The notes under the pieces are model-generated. The model did not search any database. It was not told the DNA's origin and was given only the letters and a program-made list of their open reading frames with translations. From positions 1-64,000 of the forward strand of contig NZ_JAHZCJ010000005.1 of assembly GCF_019422935.1 (NCBI RefSeq): a stretch of DNA of 64,000 bases, given 5' to 3'. Source of the stretch: Desulfovibrio sp. (GTDB lineage Bacteria > Desulfobacterota > Desulfovibrionia > Desulfovibrionales > Desulfovibrionaceae). Shown here in pieces: positions 33,851 through 42,498 of the stretch; the stretch's first letter is position 1; the number at the start of each line of letters is the position of its first letter. Both the position numbers and the translations under genes were made by a program.

Positions 33851-36526
33851 CTACTCTGGATAGGATTTACCGTCCGCAAATATCTGCGCTGTTTTAAGCA
33901 AGCCTATGCGCTGGCGCAGAATTTCGGCTGTTCCCAGGGTTTCAAGCACTGCCATGCAGAAAACCAGAGGAGACAAATAACCGTTACTCCAGTCTGCCAC
34001 AAATGTCACGGCCTCCACCTGGCCCGCTGCATTGGCCTCTGTAGACCAGTCGCGCAACATCAGTCGGATATCTGCTGTGCGCGGGCCCTTCTTGGTATCC
34101 CGCGTGAACATGCACTCGGGCAGCTTTGCAAATTCTGCAAAGCAGCGGGCTGCCGCTGCGGTTTCTTCCAGAGTGGGCATGCGCAGGGTAAAGGCCTCGG
34201 CAACGGCCTGCTCTGTACGGCGGCTTTTTTCCACAGGCTCCACCCGCAGTACGTTCATGCCGGGGGGCAGCAGGGGGGCCAGGCGCGCGGCGACTTCTTC
34301 CGGCGGCAAATTTTTGTGCAGGGTAAGGGCAAACCATTCCGCCTGGCTTTCCACGCCTACAGGCAGCGCGCGGCCAAAGGAGAGCAGCGGCATGGGGTGG
34401 AAGCCCTGCGAAAATGCCAGGGGCATGGCAGCCCTGCGCAGAGCGCGGTCAAGCACGGCCTGCAATTCAAGCTGGCTCAAATATGCGCTGCCCCCAGCCT
34501 TGCTGTGCCACAGGCGGTACTGGCCCGCCTTGACGGTCAGCTCTGCCGTGATCTTGGGCGGGCGGCTGGTTTGCGGGCGGCATACAATGCGTCCTTCCTC
34601 ATCCAGGGTGGGCGCGTGGGCCATCTGGTCGCGCTGCGGCAAAATAAGCCTGTTGCGGTGCAGGGGCTGGCCGGGGGCGTCCGAATCCGCCGGGGCGGAT
34701 GCGTGCTGCATGCGCGAAGGGCCAGCCTTGGTGTCGCAGGCACCGCACTGGCGGCACGCGCCGTAACGGCAATCATCGGTAATTTTTTCCGACAGGGCGC
34801 GCTCGCGTTCACGCAGCAGAAATTCCTCGGAGATGCCAGCTTCAAGGTGGCTCCAGGGCAGGGCCGCGCCGGGTTCGCGCGGGCCGGTGCATTCCTGCGC
34901 GCTGATGCCGCATTCTTCAAGGGCTTCAAGCCAGGGCGGCAGAGAAAAATGTTCCATCCAGCTCGTGAAGACCGCACCTTTGCGGTAGGCTTTTTCCACC
35001 ACGTCGGCCATACGGCGGTCTGCGCGCGACAAGACCCCTTCAAGGTGGCTCATGGCTGGTTCATGCCAGCGCAGCTTGAGGAACTTCTGCCCCTTGAACT
35101 GCGTCCGCACCAGATTGACGCGGCGCTGGATTTCATCCTGCCCGATCTGCGGTACCCACTGGAAGGGCGTGAAGGGCTTGGGAACAAAGGGTGAAAGTGC
35201 GGCTGTTACCTGCAAACGAGGATTGCCGCGGCCAGCGGCATCGCGCACCTTGCGACAGATATCCGCAATGGCCGACAGGTCTTCATCCGTTTCTGTGGGC
35301 AGGCCGATCATGAAATAGAGCTTTACAAGCCTCCAGCCGTGTTCGACCAGTTTCTGCGCGTGCAGCAGCAGGTCTTCTTCGGTAACGCCCTTGTTGATGA
35401 CATCACGCAGGCGCTGGCTGCCAGCCTCGGGGGCGAGAGTCACGCCAGTGCGGCGCAGATCGGCCATGCGTTCAATGATCTCGTCGTCAATGGAGCCAAC
35501 GCGCAACGAGGGCAGGGAAAGGCTGATCTGTTCGCGGGCGCAGCGGTCAAGCACACCAAAGCTCAGGGTCTTCAAGGCGGAAAAGTCGCCCGTGCTCAGA
35601 GAAAGGAAGGAAATTTCGTCAAAGCCCGTTTCGTTCAGGCATTTGGTCAGGAGTTCATTGATATTGTCAAGCGAACGCTCACGCACGGGGCGGTAAACCA
35701 TGCCCGCATGGCAAAAACGACAGCCCCGAGTGCAGCCGCGCGCAATTTCGAGCGAGAGTCGATTGTGCACCGCGCCCACAGGCACAACCTGCCGCGTGGG
35801 ATAGGCCGCATTGTTGAGGTCGGCCACAATGCGCCGGGTGGGGCGCTGGTAGTCATCGCGCAGCGGCTTGAGAGGGAATACGGGTGCGCCTGCGGCGTCA
35901 AATTCCTGCTGGAAAAGGGACGGTACATATACGCCGGGAATGGTGCGCGATTGCAGCAGCATTTCATCGCGCGTCCAGCCCTGATCCAGAGCTTTTTCAA
36001 GCATGCGCAGCACGTCCGGCAGGCTTTCTTCGCCATCGCCGAGCACCATGATGTCCACAAAGGGGGTCAGCGGTTCCGCACTCAGCAGCGCGCCGCCGCC
36101 AGCAATAACCAGGGGGCACTGGGTGAGGCTCTGCGGCCTGTCTGCCGTGCGCAGCGGAATGCCCGCCAGATCAAGCATATAGAGCACATTGGTGTAGCAG
36201 AGCTCGTGCGTGATGGAAAAGCTCAGACAGTGCATGCTGCCCAGGGGCGTGTCTGATTCCAGCGTGGCCAGCGGCGTGTTGTGGGCGCGCAGAATTTCTG
36301 CGGCTTCCTTTTCAGGAGCCATGACGCGTTCTGCCCACCAGCGCGGTTCGCTGTTGACGATATTGTAAAGAATTTTTTGCCCAAGGTAGGACATGCCCAC
36401 ATCGTAGGTATCGGGAAAGGCCAGAGCCACGCGCAGGCGTACGTCTTCGGGGTTCCTACGGCAGGCGTTGTCCTCAATGCCCGCATAGCGGCTGGGTTTG
36501 GGCAATAGGGGCAGCAATGGGCGCAT
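33851..36526 (-). CDS. Radical SAM protein with N-terminal B12-binding-like and C-terminal DUF2344 domains
   Basis: An 891-residue protein. The N-terminal part (about 25-240) resembles the B12-binding region of YgiQ-like proteins. The radical SAM core has CTRGCRFC (C265, C269, C272), binding the 4Fe-4S cluster that cleaves AdoMet. A second cysteine cluster, C586-x4-C591-x2-C594-x2-C597, may hold another Fe-S centre. The C-terminal ~220 residues match the DUF2344 type (YLSQLELQAVLDRALRRAAM, QGFHPMPLLSFGRALPVG). Both parts are separate genes in some bacteria and fused here. The reaction is not known. AAGGAT precedes the start; a terminator lies upstream at 36566. Confidence 0.9.
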   Translation of the reverse strand: MRPLLPLLPKPSRYAGIEDNACRRNPEDVRLRVALAFPDTYDVGMSYLGQKILYNIVNSEPRWWAERVMAPEKEAAEILRAHNTPLATLESDTPLGSMHCLSFSITHELCYTNVLYMLDLAGIPLRTADRPQSLTQCPLVIAGGGALLSAEPLTPFVDIMVLGDGEESLPDVLRMLEKALDQGWTRDEMLLQSRTIPGVYVPSLFQQEFDAAGAPVFPLKPLRDDYQRPTRRIVADLNNAAYPTRQVVPVGAVHNRLSLEIARGCTRGCRFCHAGMVYRPVRERSLDNINELLTKCLNETGFDEISFLSLSTGDFSALKTLSFGVLDRCAREQISLSLPSLRVGSIDDEIIERMADLRRTGVTLAPEAGSQRLRDVINKGVTEEDLLLHAQKLVEHGWRLVKLYFMIGLPTETDEDLSAIADICRKVRDAAGRGNPRLQVTAALSPFVPKPFTPFQWVPQIGQDEIQRRVNLVRTQFKGQKFLKLRWHEPAMSHLEGVLSRADRRMADVVEKAYRKGAVFTSWMEHFSLPPWLEALEECGISAQECTGPREPGAALPWSHLEAGISEEFLLRERERALSEKITDDCRYGACRQCGACDTKAGPSRMQHASAPADSDAPGQPLHRNRLILPQRDQMAHAPTLDEEGRIVCRPQTSRPPKITAELTVKAGQYRLWHSKAGGSAYLSQLELQAVLDRALRRAAMPLAFSQGFHPMPLLSFGRALPVGVESQAEWFALTLHKNLPPEEVAARLAPLLPPGMNVLRVEPVEKSRRTEQAVAEAFTLRMPTLEETAAAARCFAEFAKLPECMFTRDTKKGPRTADIRLMLRDWSTEANAAGQVEAVTFVADWSNGYLSPLVFCMAVLETLGTAEILRQRIGLLKTAQIFADGKSYPE

Positions 36527-36565
36527 GTCTATCCTTGTGTGGGTTGGGGAAAAGGCGAAGGGTGC

Positions 36566-36592
36566 AAAAAGGGCGGCGTTTTGCGCCGCCCC
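36566..36592 (-). terminator. Intrinsic terminator after the 36690 gene
   Basis: An 8-bp GC stem (36571-36578 with 36584-36591) followed on the minus strand by TTTTT. A CAAACCCC/GGGGTTTG inverted repeat (36604-36611, 36661-36668) lies just before it. Confidence 0.85.
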
Positions 36593-36689
36593 AAGAGTGA
36601 TGGCAAACCCCGTTTCTCGGGTTTTGCGCCTTCAAAGTCGGCAAAGCCGCCGGGCGCAAAGGGGTTTGCTGCAAGAGTTTTTCTTGTAA

Positions 36690-37031
36690 TTACTTGATCA
36701 GGCCGCTGCCGGAACCGCCAAAGGGTTCGGAGCTGAACTGCATCTTGCCGAGGCCGCCGGCCACGGTCAGATTGGTGCAGGCTTCAATGTACTTGTCCTG
36801 CAGTTCCTTGGGGGTGTTGGCATAGCGGTAGAGGAAATTTTTTCCCTCAATGCTGCCCGTAAAATCAGGTTCAAAGGGATAGCCGTAGGGCAACAGCATC
36901 ATCTGCACACCCTGCTGGGTGGGGACAGTCTGAAGGGTGGCCACCTCGTTAAGGCAGTCCTTGTCGGCGTCATACTTGCCGATGATCAGTTCGCCCGTCA
37001 CCAGCTTCATCAAACGGATATCATAAGCCAT
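36690..37031 (-). CDS. Small protein of unknown function (Lsm/Sm-like pattern)
   Basis: A 113-residue protein from the ATG at 37031 (GAGGAG 7 nt upstream; an in-frame TTG is 6 nt further). The N-terminal half is beta-rich (MAYDIRLMKLVTGELIIGKY, then VQMMLLPYGYPF), reminiscent of small SH3-like barrels such as Lsm proteins. The C-terminal tail is glycine-rich (GGSGSGLIK). No membrane segment. It has its own terminator and is divergent from rnc. I do not recognise a named family. Confidence 0.6.
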   Translation of the reverse strand: MAYDIRLMKLVTGELIIGKYDADKDCLNEVATLQTVPTQQGVQMMLLPYGYPFEPDFTGSIEGKNFLYRYANTPKELQDKYIEACTNLTVAGGLGKMQFSSEPFGGSGSGLIK

Positions 37032-37132
37032 GCTCAACTCCTCGGTAGTCGTTGGTTTTACCTAGGCATTGGCGCAACGCATGTCAAGGTATTTTATGTT
37101 GCCAACAGTTTTGAAATGACTACAGTACGGGC

Positions 37133-37876
37133 ATGCAGAATTTTGACGCACCCATCAATACAGACCCCGCAGCAGCGGCCAAAGTGCTGGAGCCAGTGCT
37201 CGGGTATGTCTTTACAAAGCCCGCGTTGCTGGATCTTGCCCTGACGCACAGCTCGTGGGCCAATGAATGCGGCACAGGGCAAAACCATAACGAACGCCTT
37301 GAATTTTTAGGCGATGCCGTGCTTGAACTGTGCGTCTCTGCCCAGTTGTTCAGGCGGTTTCCTGACGCGCGCGAAGGCGAGCTGACCAAGATGCGGGCGC
37401 ATCTGGTGAGCACCGTAAGCCTTGCGGAGCGGGCGCGGAAGATTGGGCTTGTCGCCCTGCTGAAATTGGGACGGGGAGAAGAGAGCCAGGGGGGCCGTAA
37501 TCGCGACGGCGTGTTGAGCGATGCGCTGGAGGCAGTGCTTGCCGCCGTGTATGAGGACGGCGGTTTTGCTGCCGCCCAGGGCGTGGTAGCGCGGCTTTTT
37601 GCTGATCGCTGGCCCACAGCCGCAAGCAAGACCATGCCCAAGGACTATAAGACCCGGCTTCAGGAAGCTTCGCAACAGCGCTTTGGCGAAGCGCCGCTCT
37701 ATACCCGCATGGGCAGCCAGGGGCCGGAGCATGCCAAAATTTTTGAGATAGCCTTGCGGCTGCCGGATGGAACCGAATTTGCCGCCACTGGCAGCAGCTG
37801 CAAAAAGGCGGAACAAAATGCCGCCCAGCAGGCGCTTGCCGTTCTTGAATCTACTGCAATACCAAAAAAGAACTGA
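37133..37876 (+). CDS. rnc: Ribonuclease III
   Basis: A 247-residue double-stranded-RNA endonuclease that processes rRNA and mRNA. The catalytic signature NERLEFLGDAVLEL (about 45-58) contains the active-site E and D. A second acidic pair is in DALEAVLAAVYEDGG, and the C-terminal dsRNA-binding domain (about 165-240) ends GSSCKKAEQNAAQQAL. The length is typical (226 in E. coli). It could process stem structures such as the ispE/tRNA-Gln transcript. A strong terminator follows. Confidence 0.97.
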   Translation: MQNFDAPINTDPAAAAKVLEPVLGYVFTKPALLDLALTHSSWANECGTGQNHNERLEFLGDAVLELCVSAQLFRRFPDAREGELTKMRAHLVSTVSLAERARKIGLVALLKLGRGEESQGGRNRDGVLSDALEAVLAAVYEDGGFAAAQGVVARLFADRWPTAASKTMPKDYKTRLQEASQQRFGEAPLYTRMGSQGPEHAKIFEIALRLPDGTEFAATGSSCKKAEQNAAQQALAVLESTAIPKKN

Positions 37877-37929
37877 CAAATCCCCCAATATGCCGCTGCA
37901 AAGCATGCGTGCATATTTGGGATTGTCCC

Positions 37930-37954
37930 GGCCCGGGGGCACAGCCCCCGGGCC
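37930..37954. terminator. GC-rich terminator between rnc and fliC
   Basis: A perfect 11-bp stem (37930-37940 with 37944-37954) with loop ACA, between convergent rnc and fliC. An imperfect AT-richer stem lies just left of it (about 37883-37922). Confidence 0.75.
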
Positions 37955-37992
37955 TCCCATCTTTGGTCCACCACAGCCTAGTTTATGATGGC

Positions 37993-38901
37993 CTAACCGC
38001 CGATAAGCTTCATGGCCATCTGCGGCAAGGAGTTGGCCTGCGACAACATGGCCACCGCAGACTGGGTGAGAATCTGGTTGCGGACAAAGGACGTCATTTC
38101 TGTCGCAACGTCCACGTCGGAAATTCGGGATTCAGCCGCCTGGAGATTTTCAGCCTGAGTATTCAGGTTGGTAATCGTATTTTCCAGGCGGTTTTGCACC
38201 GCGCCAAGGTGTGCACGGATTTTATCCTTGGACACAATGGCCTGGGTGATGGCTTCAAGCGACTTCTGCGCGGCTTCCTGGGTGGAGACCGTGCCGCCTG
38301 CACGCAGCGTATTGCTGGTCGTGTCGTAGGCCTGGTTGCCGACGCCAAGAGCAGACGCGGTGGTGCAGCCGATGGTGATATAGTAATAGTCTTCGGCGGA
38401 ATCGTTGCCGGTGCCAAAGTGAACCTTGAGCTTGCCGGAAGACGTCATGCCGCTGCCATCGTGCGAGTCAGAGGACAGTGTGCCGTTCAACAGGTGGATA
38501 CCGTTGAAGTCGGTGGCATTGGCGATACGGGTAATTTCCGAAGCCATTGCCTGGTACTCGGACTCGATCATCAGGCGCTGCGTGGAGTCATAGGTGCCGG
38601 TGGCAGCCTGTTCCGCCAGTTCCTTCATGCGCGTGAGCTTTTCATCGATGATGCCAAGCGCGCCGTCGGCGGTCTGGATCATGGAGATAGCGTCGTTCGC
38701 GTTGCGCGCGCCCTGATGCAGGGTGGTTATGTCGGCGCGTTGCAGTTCTCGAATTGCCAGACCTGCGGCATCATCAGCGGCGCTGTTGACGCGAAGACCA
38801 GACGACAAGCGCTGCATGGATTTTCCCAGTGCCGAGTAATGCGCATTTAAATTTCTGGCCGTATTGTCGGCCATCATATTATGGTTAATGACCAAAGACA
38901 T
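37993..38901 (-). CDS. fliC: Flagellin
   Basis: About 302 residues from the ATG at 38901, with CAGGAGG upstream. The conserved N-terminal D0/D1 region (MSLVINHNMMADNTARNLNA, SSGLRVNSAADDAAGLAIRE) and C-terminal region (SRISDVDVATEMTSFVRNQI, AVAMLSQANSLPQMAMKLI) flank a short central domain. Flagellin forms the filament and is exported unfolded through the flagellar channel. A consensus sigma-54 promoter lies at 38942-38957. No other flagellar gene is in the window. Confidence 0.97.
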   Translation of the reverse strand: MSLVINHNMMADNTARNLNAHYSALGKSMQRLSSGLRVNSAADDAAGLAIRELQRADITTLHQGARNANDAISMIQTADGALGIIDEKLTRMKELAEQAATGTYDSTQRLMIESEYQAMASEITRIANATDFNGIHLLNGTLSSDSHDGSGMTSSGKLKVHFGTGNDSAEDYYYITIGCTTASALGVGNQAYDTTSNTLRAGGTVSTQEAAQKSLEAITQAIVSKDKIRAHLGAVQNRLENTITNLNTQAENLQAAESRISDVDVATEMTSFVRNQILTQSAVAMLSQANSLPQMAMKLIGG

Positions 38902-38941
38902 GGGACACCTCCTGGTGGTTACTAAGCTGTACTCGCCAAGA

Positions 38942-38957
38942 TGCAATCCATGTGCCA
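38942..38957 (-). promoter_or_regulatory. Sigma-54 promoter of fliC
   Basis: On the minus strand it reads TGGCACATGGATTGCA, with the -24 GG and -12 GC doublets 12 nt apart, an excellent match to TGGCACG-N4-TTGCW. It lies about 41 nt upstream of the fliC start, inside a short AT-rich region. Confidence 0.9.
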
Positions 38958-39004
38958 ATAAAAAAAATTGATATAATTTAAATGGTTATAAGATTAAAAT
39001 TTTA

Positions 39005-39023
39005 GAGGGAAAAATTTTCCCTC
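39005..39023 (-). promoter_or_regulatory. Palindrome upstream of the sigma-54 promoter
   Basis: A 9-bp inverted repeat, GAGGGAAAA and TTTTCCCTC around one A, about 48 nt upstream of the -24 element. Its position fits an enhancer-binding-protein site, but no such activator is encoded here. Confidence 0.5.
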
Positions 39024-39239
39024 CCGGATGAGGAATTTTTGACAGTATATCAAGGCATTCGCACAAATCACTTTGCCTGTTCCGGAGTCGTTGGCGCGAA
39101 TACTGACTGATGCCCCCTGCTGCGGCCCGGCACCTCACGCGTTGGCAGCGCAGCGGGTGTCACGCGCAGGCGACCTGAGATGCCATTGCGCTGTGCAGTA
39201 TTTATGATTGTGGGGCCTGCGGGTTTACACAGCATGAAA

Positions 39240-39282
39240 AACCCCGGCCTGTTCCCCATGTATCAGGGAGCAGGCCGGGGTT
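39240..39282 (-). terminator. Intrinsic terminator of gltIJKL
   Basis: A 12-bp stem AACCCCGGCCTG/CAGGCCGGGGTT (39240-39251, 39271-39282), followed on the minus strand by a T run. It lies 30 nt after the gltL stop. Confidence 0.9.
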
Positions 39283-39312
39283 ATGCTGTTATCAGCGCCT
39301 TATGGCGGCGTA

Positions 39313-40065
39313 TCAGTGCGGAATGATGTTGGCCAAAAAGTCCTTGGCGCGCTGGGTTGCCGGATTGTCGAAGAACTTGTCCTTGGGGGAGTCTTCAAGA
39401 ATCTGGCCGCTTTCCATAAAGAGAACCCGGTTGGCGACCTTGCGGGCAAAGCCCATTTCGTGGGTAACGACCATCATGGTCATGCCATCGTAGGCCAGTT
39501 CAACCATGACATCCAGCACTTCGTTAATCATTTCCGGGTCAAGTGCGGAGGTTGGCTCGTCAAAAAGCATGGCCACAGGGTCCATGCACAGGGCGCGGGC
39601 AATGGCAACGCGTTGCTGCTGGCCGCCGGAGAGCTGTGAAGGATACTTTTCCGTCTGCTGTTCAAGGCCGACTCGCTTGAGCAGCATGTGGGCCTTTTCC
39701 ATGGATTCTTCGCGGTTGCGCTTGAGCACCTTTTCCTGAGCCAGAACAAGGTTATGGATGATGTTCAGGTGCGGAAAAAGCTCAAAATGCTGAAAAACCA
39801 TGCCAACGTGGCTGCGGAGCTGGGCCAGGTTGGTCTTTTTGCTGGTCACTTCTGTGTTGTTCACAAAAATTTTGCCAGACTGCACGGGTTCAAGGCCGTT
39901 CACGGTTTTGATCAGCGTGGATTTTCCCGAACCGGAAGGCCCGCATACCACAACAACCTCGCCCTTGTGTATGCGCGTGCTACAGTGGCTCAGCACATTG
40001 AAGTCACCGTACCACTTGGATACGTTTTCCAGAATGATCATGGCTTCATCGGTGGGATTAATCAT
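39313..40065 (-). CDS. gltL: Glutamate/aspartate ABC transporter ATP-binding protein
   Basis: A 250-residue cytoplasmic ATPase of the polar amino acid uptake family. It shows Walker [10 protein letters not shown], the Q-loop [12 protein letters not shown], the ABC signature LSGGQQQRV and Walker [15 protein letters not shown]. The start at 40065 overlaps the gltK stop in ATGA, which favours it over an internal ATG at 40044. It energises uptake by the GltJ-GltK permease pair. Confidence 0.95.
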   Translation of the reverse strand: MINPTDEAMIILENVSKWYGDFNVLSHCSTRIHKGEVVVVCGPSGSGKSTLIKTVNGLEPVQSGKIFVNNTEVTSKKTNLAQLRSHVGMVFQHFELFPHLNIIHNLVLAQEKVLKRNREESMEKAHMLLKRVGLEQQTEKYPSQLSGGQQQRVAIARALCMDPVAMLFDEPTSALDPEMINEVLDVMVELAYDGMTMMVVTHEMGFARKVANRVLFMESGQILEDSPKDKFFDNPATQRAKDFLANIIPH

Positions 40066-40739
40066 TGATTGAGTCTCTTTTTTACCATGGTTACGGTGGC
40101 TGAAACACAGAGGCAGACCACAAAGTAGCCGGATCCTGCAATCAGTACCATATCAATTTCATAGCCTGTTGTTTTGCCAATGTTGGAAGCGGTGCGGAAA
40201 AAGTCGGCAAGGCCGATAATGTACACCAGGGCGGTATCCTGAAAAAGAATCATGCCCTGGGTCAGCAGCAGGGGCGTCATAACGCGGAATGCCTGCGGCA
40301 GGATGACATAGGTGATGGTTTGCGACTTGGTCATGCCAAGCGCAAGGGATGCCGCATATTGGCCGCTGGAAACACTGCGCATGCCCGCGCGGATAATTTC
40401 TGCATAGTAGGCCGCCTCAAATGCGGTAAAGGCCACTATGGCGGAAACAAGCCGGATGTCTGTTTGCGGCGAAAGATTGAAGAACGAAGTCAAAAACTGC
40501 GGCACAATGAGGTAGAACCACAGCAGCACCATCACAAGGGGGATGGAGCGGAAGCAGTTCACGTAGGCGGCAGAGAGCCAGCGCATGGGCGCGTAAACAG
40601 AAATGCGCGCCACTGCCAGCAATGTGCCTATGACCATGCCAAAGGCAATGGCCGTAATGGTGATCTTGAGCGTTACCGTTGCCCCCTGCGCAAGCAGGGG
40701 CAGGCTCTGCTGGATGATGCTCCAGTCTATGCTAAACAT
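40062..40739 (-). CDS. gltK: Glutamate/aspartate ABC transporter permease GltK
   Basis: A 225-residue inner-membrane permease with about five helices. The segment [20 protein letters not shown] and the cytoplasmic EAA-type loop [20 protein letters not shown] match the His/Glu/Gln permease family. It resembles E. coli GltK closely as I recall it. It overlaps gltL by 4 nt and gltJ by 8 nt, giving a tightly coupled gltJKL set. Confidence 0.93.
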   Translation of the reverse strand: MFSIDWSIIQQSLPLLAQGATVTLKITITAIAFGMVIGTLLAVARISVYAPMRWLSAAYVNCFRSIPLVMVLLWFYLIVPQFLTSFFNLSPQTDIRLVSAIVAFTAFEAAYYAEIIRAGMRSVSSGQYAASLALGMTKSQTITYVILPQAFRVMTPLLLTQGMILFQDTALVYIIGLADFFRTASNIGKTTGYEIDMVLIAGSGYFVVCLCVSATVTMVKKRLNQ

Positions 40740-41481
40740 TTTTGCCTCCTGTGCTCATGGAGGGCAAACGCATTTTGTTCTCCAGCAGTTTCATGGAACG
40801 CATGACCACAAAATTCAGGAAGGCGTAGGCAAGCGTAACCGCAATGAACGATTCGTACGCGTAGCCGGAAAATTCCAGAAGGCGGTTGGCCTGCGCGGTC
40901 AGTTCGATAAGCCCCACAGTTGAGGCAACTGCGGAGTTTTTGACCATATTGAGCATTTCGGAGGTCAACGGCGGAATGATAATGCGGTAGGCATTGGGCA
41001 ACAGAACGTGACGATAGGTTTGCGGCAGCGTGAGGCCAAGGGCCAGGGCTGCGTAGCGTTGCCCGCGCGAGAGGGCCTGAATGCCAGACCTGACCTGCTC
41101 ACAGACGCGCGCTCCGGTAAAGAAACCCAGCGCGCAGGTGGAAATGATAAAAAATTGGATGTTGGGGTTCAGTTCCGCCTTAAACCATATGCTTGCTTTG
41201 TAGGGCAGCAGGTCGGGTGCTGCGAGGTACCATATGAAAAACTGAACGATAAGAGGTATGTTGCGAAAAATGGTCACATAGGCTGCGCCAATGTTGCTCA
41301 GAATCTTGTTGGGCAGAGTGCGGAGAATACCGAAAAAAGAGCCCAGAAGAAAAGCCAGAATCCAGGCACAGACAGACAGGGCCACTGTCGTCAAAAAGCC
41401 GTCCACCAGCCAGCTAAAGTAGGTGACGTTTCCGAACGGCGCCTGCTCAAAAAAAATGCCCCAGTTCCAGTTAGCCTGCAT
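40732..41481 (-). CDS. gltJ: Glutamate/aspartate ABC transporter permease GltJ
   Basis: A 249-residue inner-membrane permease. The N-terminal [15 protein letters not shown], the helix-rich core [20 protein letters not shown] and the EAA-type loop [20 protein letters not shown] are typical of the polar amino acid permease family. It pairs with GltK. It is separated from gltI by 105 nt that hold a stable hairpin, which probably lowers its expression relative to the binding protein. Confidence 0.93.
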   Translation of the reverse strand: MQANWNWGIFFEQAPFGNVTYFSWLVDGFLTTVALSVCAWILAFLLGSFFGILRTLPNKILSNIGAAYVTIFRNIPLIVQFFIWYLAAPDLLPYKASIWFKAELNPNIQFFIISTCALGFFTGARVCEQVRSGIQALSRGQRYAALALGLTLPQTYRHVLLPNAYRIIIPPLTSEMLNMVKNSAVASTVGLIELTAQANRLLEFSGYAYESFIAVTLAYAFLNFVVMRSMKLLENKMRLPSMSTGGKNV

Positions 41482-41539
41482 TCGTTGGTTCCATCCCTGT
41501 GTAAAAAACGTATCTCATGTGCAGCGGGCTTAAACGCAC

Positions 41540-41576
41540 GCCCGGGAGCGCCCGCTTGCGCCTGAAGCTCCCGGGC
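41540..41576 (-). terminator. Intra-operon hairpin between gltI and gltJ
   Basis: A perfect 10-bp stem GCCCGGGAGC/GCTCCCGGGC (41540-41549, 41567-41576) follows the gltI stop by 11 nt and is not followed by a T run on the minus strand. It probably stabilises the gltI end or partly terminates, a common design for ABC operons with an abundant binding protein. Confidence 0.6.
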
Positions 41577-41586
41577 ATGCCAAAAA

Positions 41587-42498
41587 TCAGTTCAGGGCCT
41601 TGTCGTTGGGGGCCTTGAAGAGAGCCTTCATTTCATCAGACATTTCAAAATTCATGTTCATGTTCTTGGGCGGAATGGGCTGCATGAACCAGCGGTTAAA
41701 GGACTTTTCGGCATTGCCGTTGCTCTGTTCCGCAGCAATCACATCGTCAACCAGCTTCTTGAACTGGGCATCGCCCTTGCGCACCATGCAGCCATAGGCT
41801 TCAAAGCTCTGCGGGGTACCCACGATGATCCAGTCAGCGGGCTTTTTGGCCTTGGCGCGTTCGCCGGCAAGCAGGGCGTCATCCATAAAGAAGGCCACAG
41901 CGCGGCCGGATTCCACGGTGCGGAACGCATCGCCGTGGTCTTTCACGCTGATGATGTTGATGGCGAGGCCCTTCTCGTCATTCATCTTGTTCAGCAGCTT
42001 TTCAGACGTGGTGCCGGAGGTCACGGCAACGTTCTTGCCCTTCAGGCCGTCAAAGTCCTTGATGCCGGAGTCTTTGTTGACCAGCAGGCGGGTGCCGATG
42101 ATAAAAAAGGTGTTGGAGAAGTCAACCTGCTGCTGACGTTCCAGATTGTTGGTGGTCGAGCCACACTCGAAATCAAAGGTACCGTTCTGCAGCAGGGGAA
42201 TGCGGTTCTGCGAGGTGATGGGCACAAAACGCACCTGGAGGTTGGGCATGTTCAGCTGTTTTTTAACGACTTCCACAACCTTGTTGGAATAGTCCTGTGC
42301 ATAGCCGATAACGTTCTGCTGAAGATCGTAGTAGGAAAAAGGCACGGAAGATTCACGGTGACCCACAACAATCACGCCGGTATCCTTGATTTTTTTCAAG
42401 GTCCCGGTGAGTTCCTCTGCCTGCGCCTGACCGCCCTGGACAGAGGTCAGCAGAAGCAGAGCCGCAAGAGCGGACAAAATGGATTTCTTCAGCGCCAT
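41587..42498 (-). CDS. gltI: Glutamate/aspartate-binding periplasmic protein
   Basis: A 303-residue exported binding protein from the ATG at 42498 (AGGAGG upstream). A signal peptide (about 1-28, GGQAQA|EEL) precedes the SBP_bac_3 fold. IVVGHRESSVPFSYYD, ITSQNRIPLLQNGTFDFECG and FMDDALLAGERAKAKKP are nearly the same as in E. coli GltI as I recall it, so the substrate is very likely glutamate/aspartate. It delivers the amino acid to GltJ-GltK-GltL, encoded downstream. Confidence 0.94.
   Translation of the reverse strand: MALKKSILSALAALLLLTSVQGGQAQAEELTGTLKKIKDTGVIVVGHRESSVPFSYYDLQQNVIGYAQDYSNKVVEVVKKQLNMPNLQVRFVPITSQNRIPLLQNGTFDFECGSTTNNLERQQQVDFSNTFFIIGTRLLVNKDSGIKDFDGLKGKNVAVTSGTTSEKLLNKMNDEKGLAINIISVKDHGDAFRTVESGRAVAFFMDDALLAGERAKAKKPADWIIVGTPQSFEAYGCMVRKGDAQFKKLVDDVIAAEQSNGNAEKSFNRWFMQPIPPKNMNMNFEMSDEMKALFKAPNDKALN

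Larger units (their letters stand above)
38902..39312 (-). other. fliC promoter region and gltL terminator region
   Basis: Contains the sigma-54 promoter and palindrome ahead of fliC and the gltL terminator. The AT-rich part around 38960-39055 is distinctly lower in GC than its surroundings. A 63-codon minus frame near 39068-39259 has no ribosome-binding site or domain and is not called. Confidence 0.6.

Noticed and set aside
33716..35194. Plus-strand open frame (492 codons)
   Set aside because: Antisense to the radical SAM gene; no recognisable sequence.
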